Shown: positions 36,970-47,058, counted from the first letter of the stretch. The stretch is 64,000 bases of DNA from CBDFJH01 sp965198095 (GCA_965198095.1 OZ240239.1:930001-994000), one strand, 5' to 3'. Notes: generated from the letters alone by a model not told the origin. A program made the numbers and translations.

Positions 36970-37491
36970 ATGCCCGATGCTCGCGAAAGCGTGGAAGTGC
37001 TCCCATTGACCCCGGCTTCCGCGGAGCTTGAACGGGTCGCGGAGGTCAACGCGCTTGCCTGGATCCGGAATCCGGATAGGGGAAAGATCCGGGCAAAGGC
37101 TGCACGGCTGAAAGAAGCGGTGCAGGCGTCCGACCCCGGGGAGAGATGCTTCCTCAAAGCGATTCGCTCGAACCGGATCATCGGATTCGCGGAGGCGTCG
37201 CGGCACCGGGCGGGGAGGTCCACGTGGATGTTCTCTCGCCTGGCGGTTCACCCCCGACATCGGAGATCCGGCGTCGCCACCGCCCTGTTCGAGGCGTGTA
37301 AAGACCACGCCCGGGAACGTGGCGCCTCGATCATCAAGTCGGAAACCCACGCGGACAATGCGGGTTCGATCGCATTCCACGAGGCGCTCGGCTTCAACAA
37401 TGACGGGGCGTTCGAAGCTCCTGACGGGGACGTGAAAGTGGCCTTCTCCCTGACGCTCCACACGGCGAAAAGGGACGGCAGCGGAGGTTAG
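36970..37491 (+). CDS. GNAT-family N-acetyltransferase
   Basis: The protein is 173 residues. The acetyl-CoA binding motif A is clear (FSRLAVHPRHRRSGVATALF, with the RRSGVA pyrophosphate loop), and motif B follows (NAGSIAFHEALGFNNDGAFE). The substrate is unknown. An in-frame TTG at 36946 is an alternative start. It begins 55 bases after the PRPP synthetase gene and may be co-transcribed. Confidence 0.85.
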   Translation: MPDARESVEVLPLTPASAELERVAEVNALAWIRNPDRGKIRAKAARLKEAVQASDPGERCFLKAIRSNRIIGFAEASRHRAGRSTWMFSRLAVHPRHRRSGVATALFEACKDHARERGASIIKSETHADNAGSIAFHEALGFNNDGAFEAPDGDVKVAFSLTLHTAKRDGSGG

Positions 37492-37699
37492 GAAGACGCT
37501 CTCGACTCACCGGCGGTCGACTCCAATGGCTATGCGTTTCCCGATCCGTTGGACGCAAGGCTGTTTATCCGGATCGAAGACGTGGCCATTTCGTGAGCAT
37601 GAAACTCGAGGCCTTACGGGTGCAACCCACGGCCGCTCTTAGCGGTAAGCAATAGTTTCGTACCGCTCCCGGTAAAACTGACTCCGGAGAGGAAGCCCG

Positions 37700-39601
37700 A
37701 TGTCGCGTGGCTATGAAACGACCTATACCCGCTCGCTGGAAGACCCTGAAGGGTTCTGGGCCGAGGCTGCCGAGGACGTCCACTGGTACAGGAAATGGGA
37801 CCGGGTGCTCGATGACTCGCAAAAGCCCCTCTATCGTTGGTACAAGGGCGGCATGCTCAACACCTGTTACAATGCCCTCGATCTGCACGTGGAGCATCAT
37901 CGAGCCGAACAGCTGGCCCTGGTCTACGACAGTCCTGTCACGGACACGGTCGAGACGTTCACATATCAGGAGCTGCTGGATCAGGTTGCCCGATTCGCCG
38001 GCGTGCTTTCCAGCCAAGGCGTCCGGAAAGGTGACCGGGTCATCATCTACATGCCGATGGTCCCCGAGACTGCCATCGCGATGCTCGCCTGCGCGCGAAT
38101 CGGGGCCGTCCACTCCGTCGTCTTCGGGGGGTTCGCCTCCAACGAGCTGGCGACCCGCATCGACGATGCCAGCCCGAAATTGATCCTTTCCGCCTCCTGC
38201 GGCATCGAGGTCGACCGCGTGATCCACTACAAGCCGCTGCTCGACGAGGCGATCGGGAGGGCGTCCGTCAAACCCGAACGGACCATCATTCTACAACGTC
38301 CACAAGCTCAGGCATCGTTGGTGCCCGGGCGCGATCTGGATTGGTCTGAACAGATGGACGGAGCCGACCCGGTCGACTGCGTGCCCGTCGAGGCAACAGA
38401 TCCCCTGTACATCCTCTATACGTCAGGCACGACCGGTATCCCCAAGGGTGTCGTGCGGGACAACGGGGGCCACCTCGTTGCCCTCAAATGGAGCATGATG
38501 AATATCTACGGGACCGACGCCGGGGAGGTCTACTGGGCCGCCTCGGATATGGGATGGGCTGTGGGCCACTCCTACATCGTCTACGGCCCGCTATCCAAGG
38601 GATGCACGACGATACTCTATGAAGGCAAACCGGTCGGCACACCCGACGCCGGCGCGTTCTGGCGCGTCATCTCCCAGCACGGCGTGCGTGTCCTGTTCAC
38701 CGCGCCCACGGTTTTTCGTGCGGTGAAGCGGGAAGATCCGAACGGCGACTACATTCGCAAATATGACCTGGACAGCTTACGCACCCTCTTCCTGGCTGGG
38801 GAGCGGTGCGATCCGGATACGCTTTTGTGGGCACGGGAAAAGCTGGACGTGCCGGTGATCGACCACTGGTGGCAGACGGAGACCGGCTGGCCCGTCGGTG
38901 CGAACTGTGTCGGTCTGGGGATGTTTCCGGTCAAGCCGGGCTCCTGCACAAAGGCCGTGCCTGGCTACGATGTTCGAGTGTTGGACGACGCGGCCAACGA
39001 ATTGCCCGCGGATCAGATCGGGAGCATTGTCATCAAGCTTCCCATGCCGCCGGGATGTCTGCCGACCCTCTGGAACAATGACGCCGGCTACAGAGAAACC
39101 TATCTGACCGAATTTGACGGATACTATACAACGGCGGATTCCGGATTCAAGGATGAAGACGGCTACCTCTGGATCATGAGCAGGACGGACGACATCATCA
39201 ACGTTGCCGGCCATCGGCTGTCAACTGGCGCGATGGAAGAGGTCCTGTCCTCCCATCCGGACGTGGCCGAATGCGCCGTTTTGGGCGTCGAAGACGAGAT
39301 CAAAGGTGAAGTCCCGCTCGGGACGATCGTCCTCAAGGCGGGTGTTTCGCGCCCCGGTGCTGAAATCATCCAGGAGCTGATCCAGATGGTCCGCCAGAAG
39401 ATCGGACCCGTGGCCTCGTTCAAGACGGCGGTCGTGGTCAAACGCCTTCCAAAGACCCGGTCGGGCAAAATTGTTCGAGGCACCATGAAAAAGATCGCCG
39501 ACGGCAAGGCATATCGTGTGCCGGCAACGATCGACGATCCTGTGATTCTGGACGAAATCACGGCGTCGTTCGCGGCGCTCGGCTATCCGCGTCTTCACTG
39601 A
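37700..39601 (+). CDS. prpE: Propionyl-CoA synthetase (acyl-CoA ligase)
   Basis: The 633-residue AMP-forming ligase has an ACS N-terminus (EGFWAEAAEDVHWYRKWDRV), the P-loop YTSGTTGIPKGVVRDNGGH whose RDNGGH extension is characteristic of PrpE, the adenylate motif HWWQTETGWP and the C-terminal catalytic Lys in KTRSGKIVRGTM. It activates propionate or a similar short acid to the CoA thioester. AGGAAG lies before the ATG. It heads the hydantoinase cluster, 76 bp before the B subunit. Acetate is a possible alternative substrate. Confidence 0.9.
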   Translation: MSRGYETTYTRSLEDPEGFWAEAAEDVHWYRKWDRVLDDSQKPLYRWYKGGMLNTCYNALDLHVEHHRAEQLALVYDSPVTDTVETFTYQELLDQVARFAGVLSSQGVRKGDRVIIYMPMVPETAIAMLACARIGAVHSVVFGGFASNELATRIDDASPKLILSASCGIEVDRVIHYKPLLDEAIGRASVKPERTIILQRPQAQASLVPGRDLDWSEQMDGADPVDCVPVEATDPLYILYTSGTTGIPKGVVRDNGGHLVALKWSMMNIYGTDAGEVYWAASDMGWAVGHSYIVYGPLSKGCTTILYEGKPVGTPDAGAFWRVISQHGVRVLFTAPTVFRAVKREDPNGDYIRKYDLDSLRTLFLAGERCDPDTLLWAREKLDVPVIDHWWQTETGWPVGANCVGLGMFPVKPGSCTKAVPGYDVRVLDDAANELPADQIGSIVIKLPMPPGCLPTLWNNDAGYRETYLTEFDGYYTTADSGFKDEDGYLWIMSRTDDIINVAGHRLSTGAMEEVLSSHPDVAECAVLGVEDEIKGEVPLGTIVLKAGVSRPGAEIIQELIQMVRQKIGPVASFKTAVVVKRLPKTRSGKIVRGTMKKIADGKAYRVPATIDDPVILDEITASFAALGYPRLH

Positions 39602-39677
39602 CGACAAGATTCGCCCATCGCGGCGCCATACGATGCCGGATGAAATCCTTCGCGACGCATTCTCCGGGAGTCTCCTG

Positions 39678-41411
39678 ATGCGGGAACCAGGCCCGGTCGA
39701 TCCGATCAAGTTCGAGGTGATCCGGAACGCGCTCATCGAGGCGACGGAGGAGATGGCGATCTCCCTCCGCCGCAGCGCCTATTCTACGAACATCAAGACC
39801 CGGGCCGACTTCTCCTGCGCCCTGTTCGACCGGCGGATGAGGATCGTCGCCCAGGCCTTCAACCAGCCGGTGCACCTCGGGTCCCTCGCCGTGCACGTGC
39901 CCAGGGCGGTCCGGGCGTACGGCCCCGAGCGTCTCGGCCCGGGCGACGCCATCCTTTCCAACGATCCGTACGCGGGCGGCGTCCACCTCAATGACATCAC
40001 CCTCATCTCGCCGGTCTATCACGAGGACCGGCTGTTCGGCTACGTGGCCAACCTGGCCCACCACGTCGACGTGGGCGGAGGCGCGCCGGCGAGTATCGGC
40101 GCCTTCCGGGAGGTCTATCAGGAAGGCATCACGATCCCGCCCGTCAAGCTCGTGCGGGCCGGCAGGGTGGTCGCCGACATCTTCGACCTGGTCCTCGCCC
40201 AGATTCGCTCCAAGCAGGAGACCGCCGGAGACTTTCGGGCGCAGATCGCGGCCAACAACACCGGGGTCCGCCGCGTGAACGCCTTGCTCGACCGAATCGG
40301 GTTGGAGACGGTCGCCCCCTGTATGGACGAGTTGATCGCCTACACGGAACGCCGTGCGCGCGCGGAAGTCGGCAAGCTTCCGAAGGGCGTCTTCGAGGCG
40401 GAGAGCCTGCTCGACAACGACGGCTTCACGGACGAGCCGGTGCGCCTGGCGGTGAAGGTCGCGATCGACGGCGACGGCGTCTGCTTCGACCTGACAGGGT
40501 GCGACGTTCAGCGACCCGCGCCGGTGAACGCCACGTACGCGCAGACCTTTGCGGCTTGTGCCTACGTGCTCAAGTGTCTGATCGACCCCGACGTGCCCGT
40601 GAACACCGGCTTCTACGACCTCGTGCGCGTGGTTGCCCCCCGAGGCACGGTCGTCAACTGCGAACCCCCGGCGCCGGTGGTCGGCGGGTGGGAGACGAAT
40701 CAGCGGGTATCTGAAATGATTCTCAAAGCCCTGTCGAATGCCCTTTCCGACGCCGTTCCGGCCGGCACCAAGGGGATGATGTGCCAGGTGGGCTTTGGCG
40801 GCACCGATCCACGAACCGGTCAGCTCTACGCCTTCTACGAGACCGTCGCAGGCGGCTATGGAGGTCGCGCAGGGAGCGACGGTCCCGACGGGGTCCAGAG
40901 CCACGGGCAGAATACGGAGAACGCCCCGATCGAGGAGATCGAAATCAACTACCCCCTGAGAATTACGCGTTATGAGCTCCTGGAGCAATCCGAAGGGGCC
41001 GGCAGGCATCGCGGAGGACTCGGGCTGCGTCGCGACTACCTGTTTCCGGACCACAACGTCTCCTTCACGATCCTGGCCGACCGCGACAGATGGGGGCCGT
41101 GGGGCCTCTTCGGCGGCCAGCCCGGCAGGAAAGCCAGCTATCTCCTGAATCCGGACGGCGAGGCCGTCGCGTTGGGATCCAAGGTCACCGTGCATCTCCA
41201 GCCGGGCGACGTCGTAAGCTATCGCACGTGCGGCGGAGGTGGATACGGGCCGCCGCGAGAACGCGATCCCGATCGCGTTCTGCGCGACGTGCGGGACGAA
41301 AAGGTGAGCCCGGAGCGGGCGCGGAAGGTCTACGGCGTGGCCATCGATGCGGAGCGCTGGACCGTGGACGCCACGAGGACGGCGCGTCTGCGCGGGCAGT
41401 CCGAACGGTGA
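39678..41411 (+). CDS. hyuB: Hydantoinase/oxoprolinase subunit B
   Basis: The protein is 577 residues from the ATG preceded by GGGAG; an ATG 45 bases upstream lacks a ribosome site and would make it longer than its paralogue at 47736. Family hallmarks are DPIKFEVIRNALIEATEEM, STNIKTRADFSC, DPYAGGVHLNDITLISPVY, AHHVDVGGGAPAS, NTENAPIEEIEINYP and the end YRTCGGGGYGPP. With HyuA it hydrolyses a five-membered cyclic amide such as a hydantoin, N-methylhydantoin or 5-oxoproline, using ATP. The partner gene begins 59 bp downstream. Confidence 0.93.
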   Translation: MREPGPVDPIKFEVIRNALIEATEEMAISLRRSAYSTNIKTRADFSCALFDRRMRIVAQAFNQPVHLGSLAVHVPRAVRAYGPERLGPGDAILSNDPYAGGVHLNDITLISPVYHEDRLFGYVANLAHHVDVGGGAPASIGAFREVYQEGITIPPVKLVRAGRVVADIFDLVLAQIRSKQETAGDFRAQIAANNTGVRRVNALLDRIGLETVAPCMDELIAYTERRARAEVGKLPKGVFEAESLLDNDGFTDEPVRLAVKVAIDGDGVCFDLTGCDVQRPAPVNATYAQTFAACAYVLKCLIDPDVPVNTGFYDLVRVVAPRGTVVNCEPPAPVVGGWETNQRVSEMILKALSNALSDAVPAGTKGMMCQVGFGGTDPRTGQLYAFYETVAGGYGGRAGSDGPDGVQSHGQNTENAPIEEIEINYPLRITRYELLEQSEGAGRHRGGLGLRRDYLFPDHNVSFTILADRDRWGPWGLFGGQPGRKASYLLNPDGEAVALGSKVTVHLQPGDVVSYRTCGGGGYGPPRERDPDRVLRDVRDEKVSPERARKVYGVAIDAERWTVDATRTARLRGQSER

Positions 41412-41470
41412 GCGCGGAGGAGGCGGCCGCGCGCCTGCAGCGAGAACCCTGATCGAGGGGTATGTGAGTC

Positions 41471-43573
41471 ATGGCGGTCAAGCACCGTCTGGGTGTGGAC
41501 ATCGGCGGGACCTTTACGGACGCGACGCTCATCAACGAAGAGACCGGGGAGATCCGGGTCGGCAAGGTTCCCTCCACGCCTGGCGACCCCTCTCTCGGCT
41601 TTTTGGCCGCCGCTCACCGCATCCTCCGCGAAGCGAACGTCGCGCCCCGGGACGTCAGCTACGTCGTCCACGGCACCACGGTGGCCACGAATGCCATCAT
41701 CGAGGGCAAGACGGCCCGGACGGGCTTCATCACGACCGACGGCTTTCGCGACCTGCTGGAGATCGCCCGGCAGATCCGGCCGAAGCTCTACGACCTGCAG
41801 TTCGAGAAGCCCCGCCCGCTGGTCCCCCGTTACCTCTGTGTCGGCGTGCCCGAGCGGCTGGACGCCCGCGGCAACGTGCTCACGCCGCTGGACGAACAGG
41901 CCGTCAAGGCGGCGGCGCATCAGCTGCGCCGGGAAGGCGTGGAATCGATCGCCGTCTGCCTCCTGCACGCCTACGCGAACCCCGTTCACGAAACGCGCGT
42001 CGGCCGGATCCTTCGCGAGGAATTCCCGGAGGCCGTGGTCTCCCTGTCGTCTGAGGTCGCCCCGGAATTCCGGGAGTACTTCCGGGCGAGCACCGTGGTC
42101 ATCAACGCGTGCGTGCGGCCGGTCGTCGAGCGATACCTCCAGAGCATCGAAGCCCGGTTGCGCGAAGAAGGGCTGACGGCGGAGCTCCTGGTGATGCAGA
42201 GCAGCGGGGGGGTGCTGACCTTCTCGGCGGCCGGACAGAGGCCGGTCTTCATGGTCGAGTCTGGACCCGCGGCAGGCGTGATCGCGGCCACCCACCTGGG
42301 GACGACGCTGGGATATCCGGATCTCATCTCCTTCGACATGGGAGGGACCACGGCCAAGGTCGGCCTGGTCCAGGACGGCACGCCGCAGATCACGAAGGAT
42401 TACGAAGTCGGGGCCACCGCGCAGAGCGGCGCGGGCGCATCGCGGAGCGGCGGCTATCCCATCCGTACCCCGGTGATCGATCTGATCGAAATCGGGGCGG
42501 GTGGAGGGTCGATCGCCTGGGTCGATTCAGGCGGCGTGCTGCGTGTGGGGCCGCAGAGTGCGGGCGCCGAGCCCGGCCCGGCCTGCTACGGCAAGGGGAG
42601 CCAGGCGCCGACGATCACCGATGCCAACCTCGTCCTCGGCCGCCTGAACCCCGTCTATTTCCTCGGGGGCGAGATCGAGCTGGATCTGGCGGCGGCAGAG
42701 AGCGCCATAAGGGAAAATTGCGCGGACCCGCTCGGGTTGGAGGTCGTGGAGGCGGCCCACGGCATCGTGGAGATCGCCAACGCGGCGATGGTGAACGCCC
42801 TTCGCCTGGTCTCGATCCAGCGGGGTTACGACCCGCGGGACTTCGTGCTCGTCGCCTTCGGGGGCGCCGGACCGCTGCACGCCAACCGCGTCGCGGCGGA
42901 GGTGGAGATCGCGACCACACTCCTCCCGGTGAGCCCCGGGACCCATTCATCGATGGGGCTGCTGGTGACCGATCTCAAGCACGACTACGCCGCAACGCTC
43001 ATCGAGCGGATTGACCGACTCGACCTCGCCGCCGTGGAGAAGGTCTTCCGGGACATGGAGCGGCAGGGACGGACCCTCCTGGAACAGGAAGGCGTGCCCG
43101 GCGGGGAGATGCGCTTTTTGCGGCAGGTGGAGATGCGATACGTGGGCCAGAGCTACGAACTCACCGTGCCGCTCCCGGAGGGGCGACTCGAACCGGCCGA
43201 AGTCGCTTCCGTTCTCGAGCGGTTTCACCAGGAGCACGACCGCGCCTACGGGTACAGCGCGCCCGACGAGCCGGCCGAATTCGTCAACCTTCGGGTTTCG
43301 GCCATCGGGAAGATTCTCAAGCCCAGGCTGCGCGCGTGGAGAGAGGGAAAACGGGGCTCGGGCCCGAAGGAGACCCGCCCGGTCTACTTTTCCGAAAGCA
43401 ACGGGTTCACCGAAACGCCGATCTACGACCGCCACGCCCTCGGCTCCGGCGACGTCATCGACGGCCCTGCGGTCATCGAAGAGGTCGATTCCACGTCGGT
43501 GGTTCATCCAAACCACCGGGTCCGGGTCGACACATTCGGGAACCTGGTCCTGACGGGAGTGCTTCGTGTCTAA
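41471..43573 (+). CDS. hyuA: Hydantoinase/oxoprolinase subunit A
   Basis: This 700-residue ATPase subunit has the actin-like phosphate motif RLGVDIGGTFTDATL, VVHGTTVATNAIIEGK, ISFDMGGTTAKVGLV, IEIGAGGGSIAWVD, GPQSAGAEPGPACYG, DANLVLGRLNP and VLVAFGGAGPLHA, all in the normal order and length. It pairs with the preceding B subunit to open a cyclic imide or lactam. Its last 8 bases overlap the GTG of the next gene, so the methyltransferase fusion is translationally coupled to it. Confidence 0.94.
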   Translation: MAVKHRLGVDIGGTFTDATLINEETGEIRVGKVPSTPGDPSLGFLAAAHRILREANVAPRDVSYVVHGTTVATNAIIEGKTARTGFITTDGFRDLLEIARQIRPKLYDLQFEKPRPLVPRYLCVGVPERLDARGNVLTPLDEQAVKAAAHQLRREGVESIAVCLLHAYANPVHETRVGRILREEFPEAVVSLSSEVAPEFREYFRASTVVINACVRPVVERYLQSIEARLREEGLTAELLVMQSSGGVLTFSAAGQRPVFMVESGPAAGVIAATHLGTTLGYPDLISFDMGGTTAKVGLVQDGTPQITKDYEVGATAQSGAGASRSGGYPIRTPVIDLIEIGAGGGSIAWVDSGGVLRVGPQSAGAEPGPACYGKGSQAPTITDANLVLGRLNPVYFLGGEIELDLAAAESAIRENCADPLGLEVVEAAHGIVEIANAAMVNALRLVSIQRGYDPRDFVLVAFGGAGPLHANRVAAEVEIATTLLPVSPGTHSSMGLLVTDLKHDYAATLIERIDRLDLAAVEKVFRDMERQGRTLLEQEGVPGGEMRFLRQVEMRYVGQSYELTVPLPEGRLEPAEVASVLERFHQEHDRAYGYSAPDEPAEFVNLRVSAIGKILKPRLRAWREGKRGSGPKETRPVYFSESNGFTETPIYDRHALGSGDVIDGPAVIEEVDSTSVVHPNHRVRVDTFGNLVLTGVLRV

Positions 43574-45347
43574 AGCCAGGATGAGAAGCAACCGTTCCGG
43601 CGCTTACCGGAGGATCGAGCGCAAGATTGCGGATGGCCATTGCGCGATTCTGGACGGTGGCGTTTCCACCGAACTGGAACGGATTCTGGAGCAGGACCAC
43701 CACATCAGCGACAAGGGCCTCTGGGGCACCTGGGCCCTCTACCGCGCCCCTTACGCCGTGCTCGAAGTCCATCGACGCTACGTCGCGGCCGGATGCGACC
43801 TGATCTCGACGAACACCTGGGCGATGATGCGTGCCCCTGACGTAGAGGAAGACAGTCTGGTCGAGCACGACGAGCTCAGGCACTGGCTGGATGTGGCGAG
43901 ACTGGGGCTCCGTCTCGCGCGTGAGGCCGTTGACGAAGCGGGAAGGAGAGACGAGTGCGCGGTGGCATTCAGTATCAACGGGGACATAGACGACCGTCGA
44001 GGACTGGAAAGGCTCCAACTGCTTGCCCGCGTATTCGAACAAGACCCTCCCGACGTGATCGCCATGGAGACGATGTCGCTGATCCGCGAAGGGCTGACCC
44101 TTCCGGCCGTGGAGGTCATGCTGGGGACAGGGCTTCCGGTCTGGCTCAGTTTCCGGCGCTGCCGGCACGGCGTGTGCGGCGTCTTCGGTCAGCATTGGGG
44201 AGGGCCGGAGGGGGATCTGTTCGGCCGGATGGCCAGCAAGTTCGAGGAGATGGGCGTGGGCGCCCTGCTCATCAACTGTTTGCCGGCGGAGCACGTGCCG
44301 GGGATGATCTCCTGGCTGCGGGATTTTTCGGACATGCCCCTGGGCGCCTATCCGAACCTCGGTCGTTATCTGGACCCGGGGTGGCAGTTCGACGACCAGG
44401 TCGGACCGGAAGCATACGCCCGGCTCGCCCGCCGGTGGCGGGAGGAGGGGGCTCAGATCGTCGGCGGATGCTGCGGGGTCACGCCTGAGCACATGAAGGC
44501 CGTGCGTAAAGAGCTGGAGGGGACGAAACCGGGCCGGCGCCGGGCGTTCGCGCCGCAACGCGTCGACGTTCCGTCGGGTCCGGGTGAACGCCGGGAGCGG
44601 GCGGCCAAGAAGCATCAACCCTGGGTCGATCGGGACGGGCGGGTCGTCTATCCCATCCCGTTTCCGGATATCGTTTGTGATCCGGGCGTCTTCCGTCCGA
44701 CCCAGGGCAGCTTCCTCATCTGGAAACATCTGCTGAACACGGGACTCGGGAAGGGGAAGCGGTGCCTGGAGGTCGGTTGCGGGAGCGGGATCCTGACGGT
44801 CCAACTGGCGTTGAACCAGGCGGAACAGGTGGATGCCATCGACATCCAGCGCGAGGCGGCCGCGAATACGATGGCGAACGCGTTTCGAAACGGCGTTTCG
44901 GATCGCGTCAGCGCGAGCGTGGCGGACCTCTATACCTACTTGCCCCGACAGCGATACGACATCGTCGTCGCGTCTCTCTATCAGATGCCCGTGGACCCGA
45001 TGGGCGAGACGGCCAGTCACAGACCCGCCGATTTCTGGGGTCGAAACCTGCTGGATCATCTCATAGGCCTGCTGCCCGAGCTGCTGGAAGAGAACGGCGT
45101 GGCCTGTCTGATGCAGATCTCGGTTCTGGGTCAGCTTCGGACGGCGGAGCGCCTGGCCGACGCCGGGCTGGACGCGAAGGTGATCGATTTCAGTTTCTTC
45201 CACTTCAGTCCGCTGTTCCAGGAGAACGTCGATCAGATCCTGCGCGTGGAAGCGCTGTCGGATGCGTACCACCTGCGTCTCGGCGAAGATGACGTTATGG
45301 TGACCTATCTGATCGAGGCCACGAAGGCGGCCGGCCGCGGTGCGTGA
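43566..45347 (+). CDS. Homocysteine S-methyltransferase fused to a SAM methyltransferase
   Basis: The fusion is 593 residues. Residues about 18-315 are a homocysteine S-methyltransferase (LDGGVSTELERIL near the start; zinc Cys 238 in LLINCLPAEH and Cys 302/303 in VGGCCGVTPEH). After a basic linker, residues about 365-593 are a class I SAM methyltransferase of PrmC/HemK build (LEVGCGSGILTVQLAL, VDAIDIQREAA). Its NPPY-like catalytic motif is replaced by ASLYQMP. The N-terminal half moves a methyl group from a donor to homocysteine, giving methionine; the C-terminal half would use SAM made from it. The GTG start overlaps hyuA by 8 bases, so it belongs to the hydantoinase operon. Confidence 0.88.
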   Translation: MSKARMRSNRSGAYRRIERKIADGHCAILDGGVSTELERILEQDHHISDKGLWGTWALYRAPYAVLEVHRRYVAAGCDLISTNTWAMMRAPDVEEDSLVEHDELRHWLDVARLGLRLAREAVDEAGRRDECAVAFSINGDIDDRRGLERLQLLARVFEQDPPDVIAMETMSLIREGLTLPAVEVMLGTGLPVWLSFRRCRHGVCGVFGQHWGGPEGDLFGRMASKFEEMGVGALLINCLPAEHVPGMISWLRDFSDMPLGAYPNLGRYLDPGWQFDDQVGPEAYARLARRWREEGAQIVGGCCGVTPEHMKAVRKELEGTKPGRRRAFAPQRVDVPSGPGERRERAAKKHQPWVDRDGRVVYPIPFPDIVCDPGVFRPTQGSFLIWKHLLNTGLGKGKRCLEVGCGSGILTVQLALNQAEQVDAIDIQREAAANTMANAFRNGVSDRVSASVADLYTYLPRQRYDIVVASLYQMPVDPMGETASHRPADFWGRNLLDHLIGLLPELLEENGVACLMQISVLGQLRTAERLADAGLDAKVIDFSFFHFSPLFQENVDQILRVEALSDAYHLRLGEDDVMVTYLIEATKAAGRGA

Positions 45348-45420
45348 CGGCGCGCGGTTTCACGTCCCGGAGGCCGTTTGGCCGGGCCTCGATTCGCCCT
45401 GAAACCAACGAGGACACCGA

Positions 45421-46590
45421 ATGCTCGGAACGGCCGACGCCGTCGTCATCGGGGGCGGTATTCTGGGGACGAGCACCGCCCACTTCTTGGCCAAAAAGGG
45501 GTTCGGCAGGGTCGTCCTGCTGGAGAAGCGGAGCCTGGCGGCCGTGAGCACCGGCCACTCCGCGGCCGTCGTTCGGACCTTCTACTCGAATCCGCTCACC
45601 GTCAAGCTGGCCACGCGGGCCCTGCAGATGTTCGAGTGCAGCCAGGAGGCGCTCGGCGGCGACTGCGGCTTCCGGCAGGTCGGCTACCTCTGTCTCCTCG
45701 ACGAGAAGACGGCGTCGGCCGGAGCGCAGATCCTCCAGGTCGAACGAGACGGACAGACAAGACAGATGGCCGTCTCGCCGGTGGAGATCGGAGAAATCGC
45801 CCCGGACCTTCGCCTGGACCAGGTTGCCGGCGGCATCTTCGAGCCGCGCTCAGGCTTTGTCGATCCGGTCAGGACCACCCGAAATCTCGCTAATCGTGCG
45901 AAGCCTTGGGGTCTGAGCCTCTGCGAGGGGGTCGGCGCGACGGGAATCCGCCTGGCGGGCTGCCGGGTGACCGGTGTGGAGACGGAAGATGGCGTCATCG
46001 AGACCCCCGTGGCCGTCAACGCGGCCGGGCCCTGGGGTCGCCGGATCGGTCTGACCGCGGACCTGAACTGTTCGATCCGCTGGAGCCGGGAGAGCGACCT
46101 CGTGTTGCGTCTGCCGCCGGGTGTCCGTCCCTTCCCCGTCGTCTCCGACTCCGGACTTCGCGTCTACTTCCGTCCCCACGGGGAAGGCGAGATCCTGGCC
46201 GGGCTGACCCCGCACAAGGAGATCGAGCCCCTGGATATCGACGACTATGACCCCAGCCTGGATGAAAAGACGCGACGGCGCATCGAACGGGGCCTCTTGC
46301 AACGGATGCCCGCGCTGGGCGCCGCCGACTCCATCGGAGGCTGGGCCTCGATATACACGATCACGGACGACTGGCATCCTTTGGTCGGTCCTGAACCGGG
46401 ACTCGAAGGCTACTATGCCTGCTTCGGGGGGAGCGGACACGGATTCAAGCTCGGCCCCCCGATCGGCGAGGCCCTGAGCGACGTCATCGCGGGAGATGCG
46501 CCGGAGATCGACATCCACGCCCTGCGCCCGAACCGATTCATCGACGGCGAGATCTTCACCTCCGCGTGGGGCGGCGGCAACCGGGCATGA
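45421..46590 (+). CDS. FAD-dependent amine oxidoreductase (sarcosine oxidase beta-like, DAO family)
   Basis: The protein is 389 residues. The N-terminal Rossmann motif is DAVVIGGGILGTSTAHFLAK with Glu at the end of strand 2 (LLEKRS). It has the DAO-family STGHSAAVVRTFYSN segment, PVAVNAAGPWG and the C-terminal FGGSGHGFKLGPPIGEALSD. Relatives oxidise the N-methyl or alpha carbon of sarcosine, dimethylglycine or other secondary amines. It starts 73 bp after the methyltransferase fusion. Sarcosine, which N-methylhydantoin breakdown would yield, is an attractive but unproven substrate. Confidence 0.88.
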   Translation: MLGTADAVVIGGGILGTSTAHFLAKKGFGRVVLLEKRSLAAVSTGHSAAVVRTFYSNPLTVKLATRALQMFECSQEALGGDCGFRQVGYLCLLDEKTASAGAQILQVERDGQTRQMAVSPVEIGEIAPDLRLDQVAGGIFEPRSGFVDPVRTTRNLANRAKPWGLSLCEGVGATGIRLAGCRVTGVETEDGVIETPVAVNAAGPWGRRIGLTADLNCSIRWSRESDLVLRLPPGVRPFPVVSDSGLRVYFRPHGEGEILAGLTPHKEIEPLDIDDYDPSLDEKTRRRIERGLLQRMPALGAADSIGGWASIYTITDDWHPLVGPEPGLEGYYACFGGSGHGFKLGPPIGEALSDVIAGDAPEIDIHALRPNRFIDGEIFTSAWGGGNRA

Positions 46591-46705
46591 CGTCGGATCC
46601 TGGTCCAATCTTACGGGGAGAGGTCATCTCGCACACGATAAACTCTATATACTATGGTGGGAAAAGGTCGTCCGATCGTGTCAACGGCCGATCCACCGGT
46701 GTCCG

Positions 46706-47004
46706 ATGAGCAACCACGACCTGCATTGGGTGACCAACTATATCTGGGGCATCGCCGACGATGTCCTTCGCGACCGCTACGTCCGAGGCAAGTACCGGGA
46801 CGTCATCCTTCCCATGACCGTGCTGCGCCGGCTCGATGCGGTGCTGGAAGACAGCAAGCAAGCCGTGCTGGACATGAAGGCATCTCTGGACGCGGTCGGC
46901 GTGATCGAACAGGACCCTGCCCTGCGGCAGGCGGCGGGACAGGCGTTCTACAACACCTCGAAGTTCACCCTGCGCGACCTGCGGGAGAACAGCCGGAGAT
47001 CCTA
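46706..47004 (+). pseudogene. hsdM: 5' fragment of type I restriction methylase hsdM
   Basis: About 100 codons from an ATG at 46706 match the HsdM N-terminal helical domain (WVTNYIWGIADDVLRDRYVR, YRDVILPMTVLRRLDAVLED, FYNTSKFTLRDLREN). Normally the catalytic methylase domain of several hundred residues follows; here the frame runs into unrelated sequence and stops at 47062. With the hsdS and hsdR scraps downstream it marks a deleted type I system. Confidence 0.8.
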
Positions 47005-47058
47005 TGACGCAAGGTCCCCATGGCAAGGGGCCGACCAAGGCACATGGAGGAAGAGCAG

